Of a stretch of 64,000 nt of DNA, positions 63,020 to 64,000 are shown piece by piece. Position numbers and translations under genes: made by a program. The stretch's first letter is position 1, and every line of letters begins with the position of its first letter. The notes under the pieces were generated by a model. That model was not told where the DNA came from, did not search any database, and saw only the letters and a list, made by a program, of their open reading frames with translations. The DNA is from Punica granatum. Taxonomy: Eukaryota; Streptophyta; Magnoliopsida; Myrtales; Lythraceae. The stretch covers positions 8,317,001 to 8,381,000 of the forward strand of contig NC_045127.1 in NCBI RefSeq assembly GCF_007655135.1, given 5' to 3'.

Positions 63020-63288
63020 TTTTAGGGAAAACTCCTGGACATATCACAATTTGAGAACAAGTATCACGGTGCATCATATTTTGAAAAATTAACATGGTGC
63101 ATCACGAAAAGTTTGTAAATTTTCACCGCGCATCATTTCCTTCAACTGATGGACGGAAAGTTGACGTGGCACAAACGGTGACAATGTAGCCGTGCTTACT
63201 CAACATCTGGGTCCCACCTGGCCATGGAAATATGATGCACTGTGAAAATTATTTTCAGACTGTGATGCACGGTGTTATTTTCCTAAAA
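63020..63288. mobile_element. Small inverted-repeat element
   Basis: Ends TTTTAGGGAAAA and its near complement TTTTCCTAAAA. Inner arms pair ATGGTGCATCACGAAAAG with CTGTGATGCACGGTG-type words, and GCGCATCATTTCC with GGAAATATGATGCAC. No frame. Probably a MITE or a deleted foldback element. Confidence 0.6.
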
Positions 63289-63311
63289 CGGAAAGGCACT
63301 AACAACCAAAT

Positions 63312-63708
63312 ACAAATTGTCATGTCCTGAATAATCTTGTTCCTATCTCTTTTCCATTTTTTATAATATTGGCACAAGTTTGTTGATCGATAAGGAGATA
63401 TGGCCTTCATCGTCGGCTGAGCCACAAAACCTCATGCGGTGTGTTTCCCTTGCCCGGGTCTTGCAAGGGCTTCCACATCGCTTTCGTTAACACAGAGTTC
63501 AAATATAGACGAATGGTCAACTCTAGAGAAGGGCATGGTTTCTTCTAGGGCTCTAACCCGAGCAAGAGAAACACACCGCATGAGGTTTTGTGGCTTAGTT
63601 GACGATGGAGGCCATATCTCCTAATCAATCAACAAACTTAGGCCAAATATTACAAAAAAAAAATGGAAGAGATATAGGAATAAGATTTTTCAGGACATGG
63701 AAATTTGT
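63312..63708. mobile_element. Long near-perfect inverted repeat (hairpin), arms about 150 bases
   Basis: The left arm (63312 to about 63462) holds TGTCATGTCCTGAATAATCT, ATATGGCCTTCATCGTCGGC and CCACAAAACCTCATGCGGTG. The right arm (about 63559 to 63708) is its reverse complement with few changes: CACCGCATGAGGTTTTGTGG, GACGATGGAGGCCATATCTC and TTTTTCAGGACATGG. A loop of about 95 bases separates them. The 61-codon frame at 63439-63624 simply crosses the palindrome. It could be a MITE, or, if transcribed, a source of small RNAs. Confidence 0.8.
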
Positions 63709-64000
63709 GTTGGGGAAATGAGTGGAGACAATCTATCCGGAGGCGATGTGGGGTTAACACGATAGAATTCGAGGCGCGAATGACGCTTTTCAAAGAGAAC
63801 TATTTGCCCCCACACAAAGTTGCTAGAGGGTTAAGGCAAAGGTCCTCCTGGGATACAACGAAACCTTATAAATTCCTTTAACTAGCAAAATCGAAGAATT
63901 CCCTAACTCTCTCTCTGATTTCTGGAATTTTCTTAATAATCATTTGAGCACTATAGCGTCTCTATTTATATGCACTCAATGGACACTATCGAAGAGTCAG
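63709..64000. other. Right edge of the window, nothing recognised
   Basis: No frame or repeat was recognised. A TCTCTCTCTG run lies near 63910. Confidence 0.5.

Overview
The window is nuclear DNA of a land plant, most likely a core eudicot (rosid-like). It contains intron-split genes with GT-AG junctions, AT-rich intergenic sequence, MITEs, foldback elements, TRIM retroelements, and proteins that read as close relatives of Arabidopsis housekeeping and signalling proteins. No bacterial, phage or CRISPR-like organisation was seen. Exon models were built by hand by joining conserved protein segments across consensus splice sites with phase kept. Homology statements come from memory of the families, not from a search.

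Layout from left to right. Minus strand: first coding exon of a SERAC1-like ARM/alpha-beta-hydrolase gene, cut by the window edge. Then a MITE-rich spacer and the proteasome lid deubiquitinase RPN11 (six exons). Next come a small gene-like relic, SDH5 of mitochondrial complex II, a small intronless minus-strand gene of unknown function, and, divergently, ORC2 of the origin recognition complex (six exons, one with a GC-AG intron). After about 3.7 kb without genes comes a DUF829/TMEM53-type alpha/beta hydrolase gene whose fourth intron carries a foldback transposon with a perfect 9-bp target duplication.

From 23.4 to 32.1 kb is the most informative region. A farnesol-dehydrogenase-like gene (FLDH) and a B3-domain gene are followed by a decayed 3' half of FLDH and a second B3 gene. 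The pattern fits one tandem duplication with breakpoints in FLDH intron 3 and just upstream of the last B3 exon. That left one intact FLDH, one 5'-less FLDH pseudogene, one B3 gene without its C-terminal exon and one B3 gene with it. A second foldback element with a 9-bp target duplication follows.

The right half holds a PP2C phosphatase (eight coding exons), a long spacer with a MITE bearing a perfect 20-bp terminal repeat, a BKI1/MAKR-like gene whose presumed intron contains an antisense copia fragment, a lipin-type phosphatidate phosphatase (11 coding exons), and a small two-EF-hand protein on the minus strand. The last 11 kb has no convincing gene. It has degenerate tandem repeats, a segment that looks like organellar (probably mitochondrial) DNA, two TRIM retroelements in opposite orientation side by side, and long inverted repeats.

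The genes are separate transcription units and do not form a pathway. No wholly new gene system was found. The strongest leads are the FLDH/B3 duplication with its loss and retention of an alternative C-terminal exon, the foldback elements, and the paired TRIMs.
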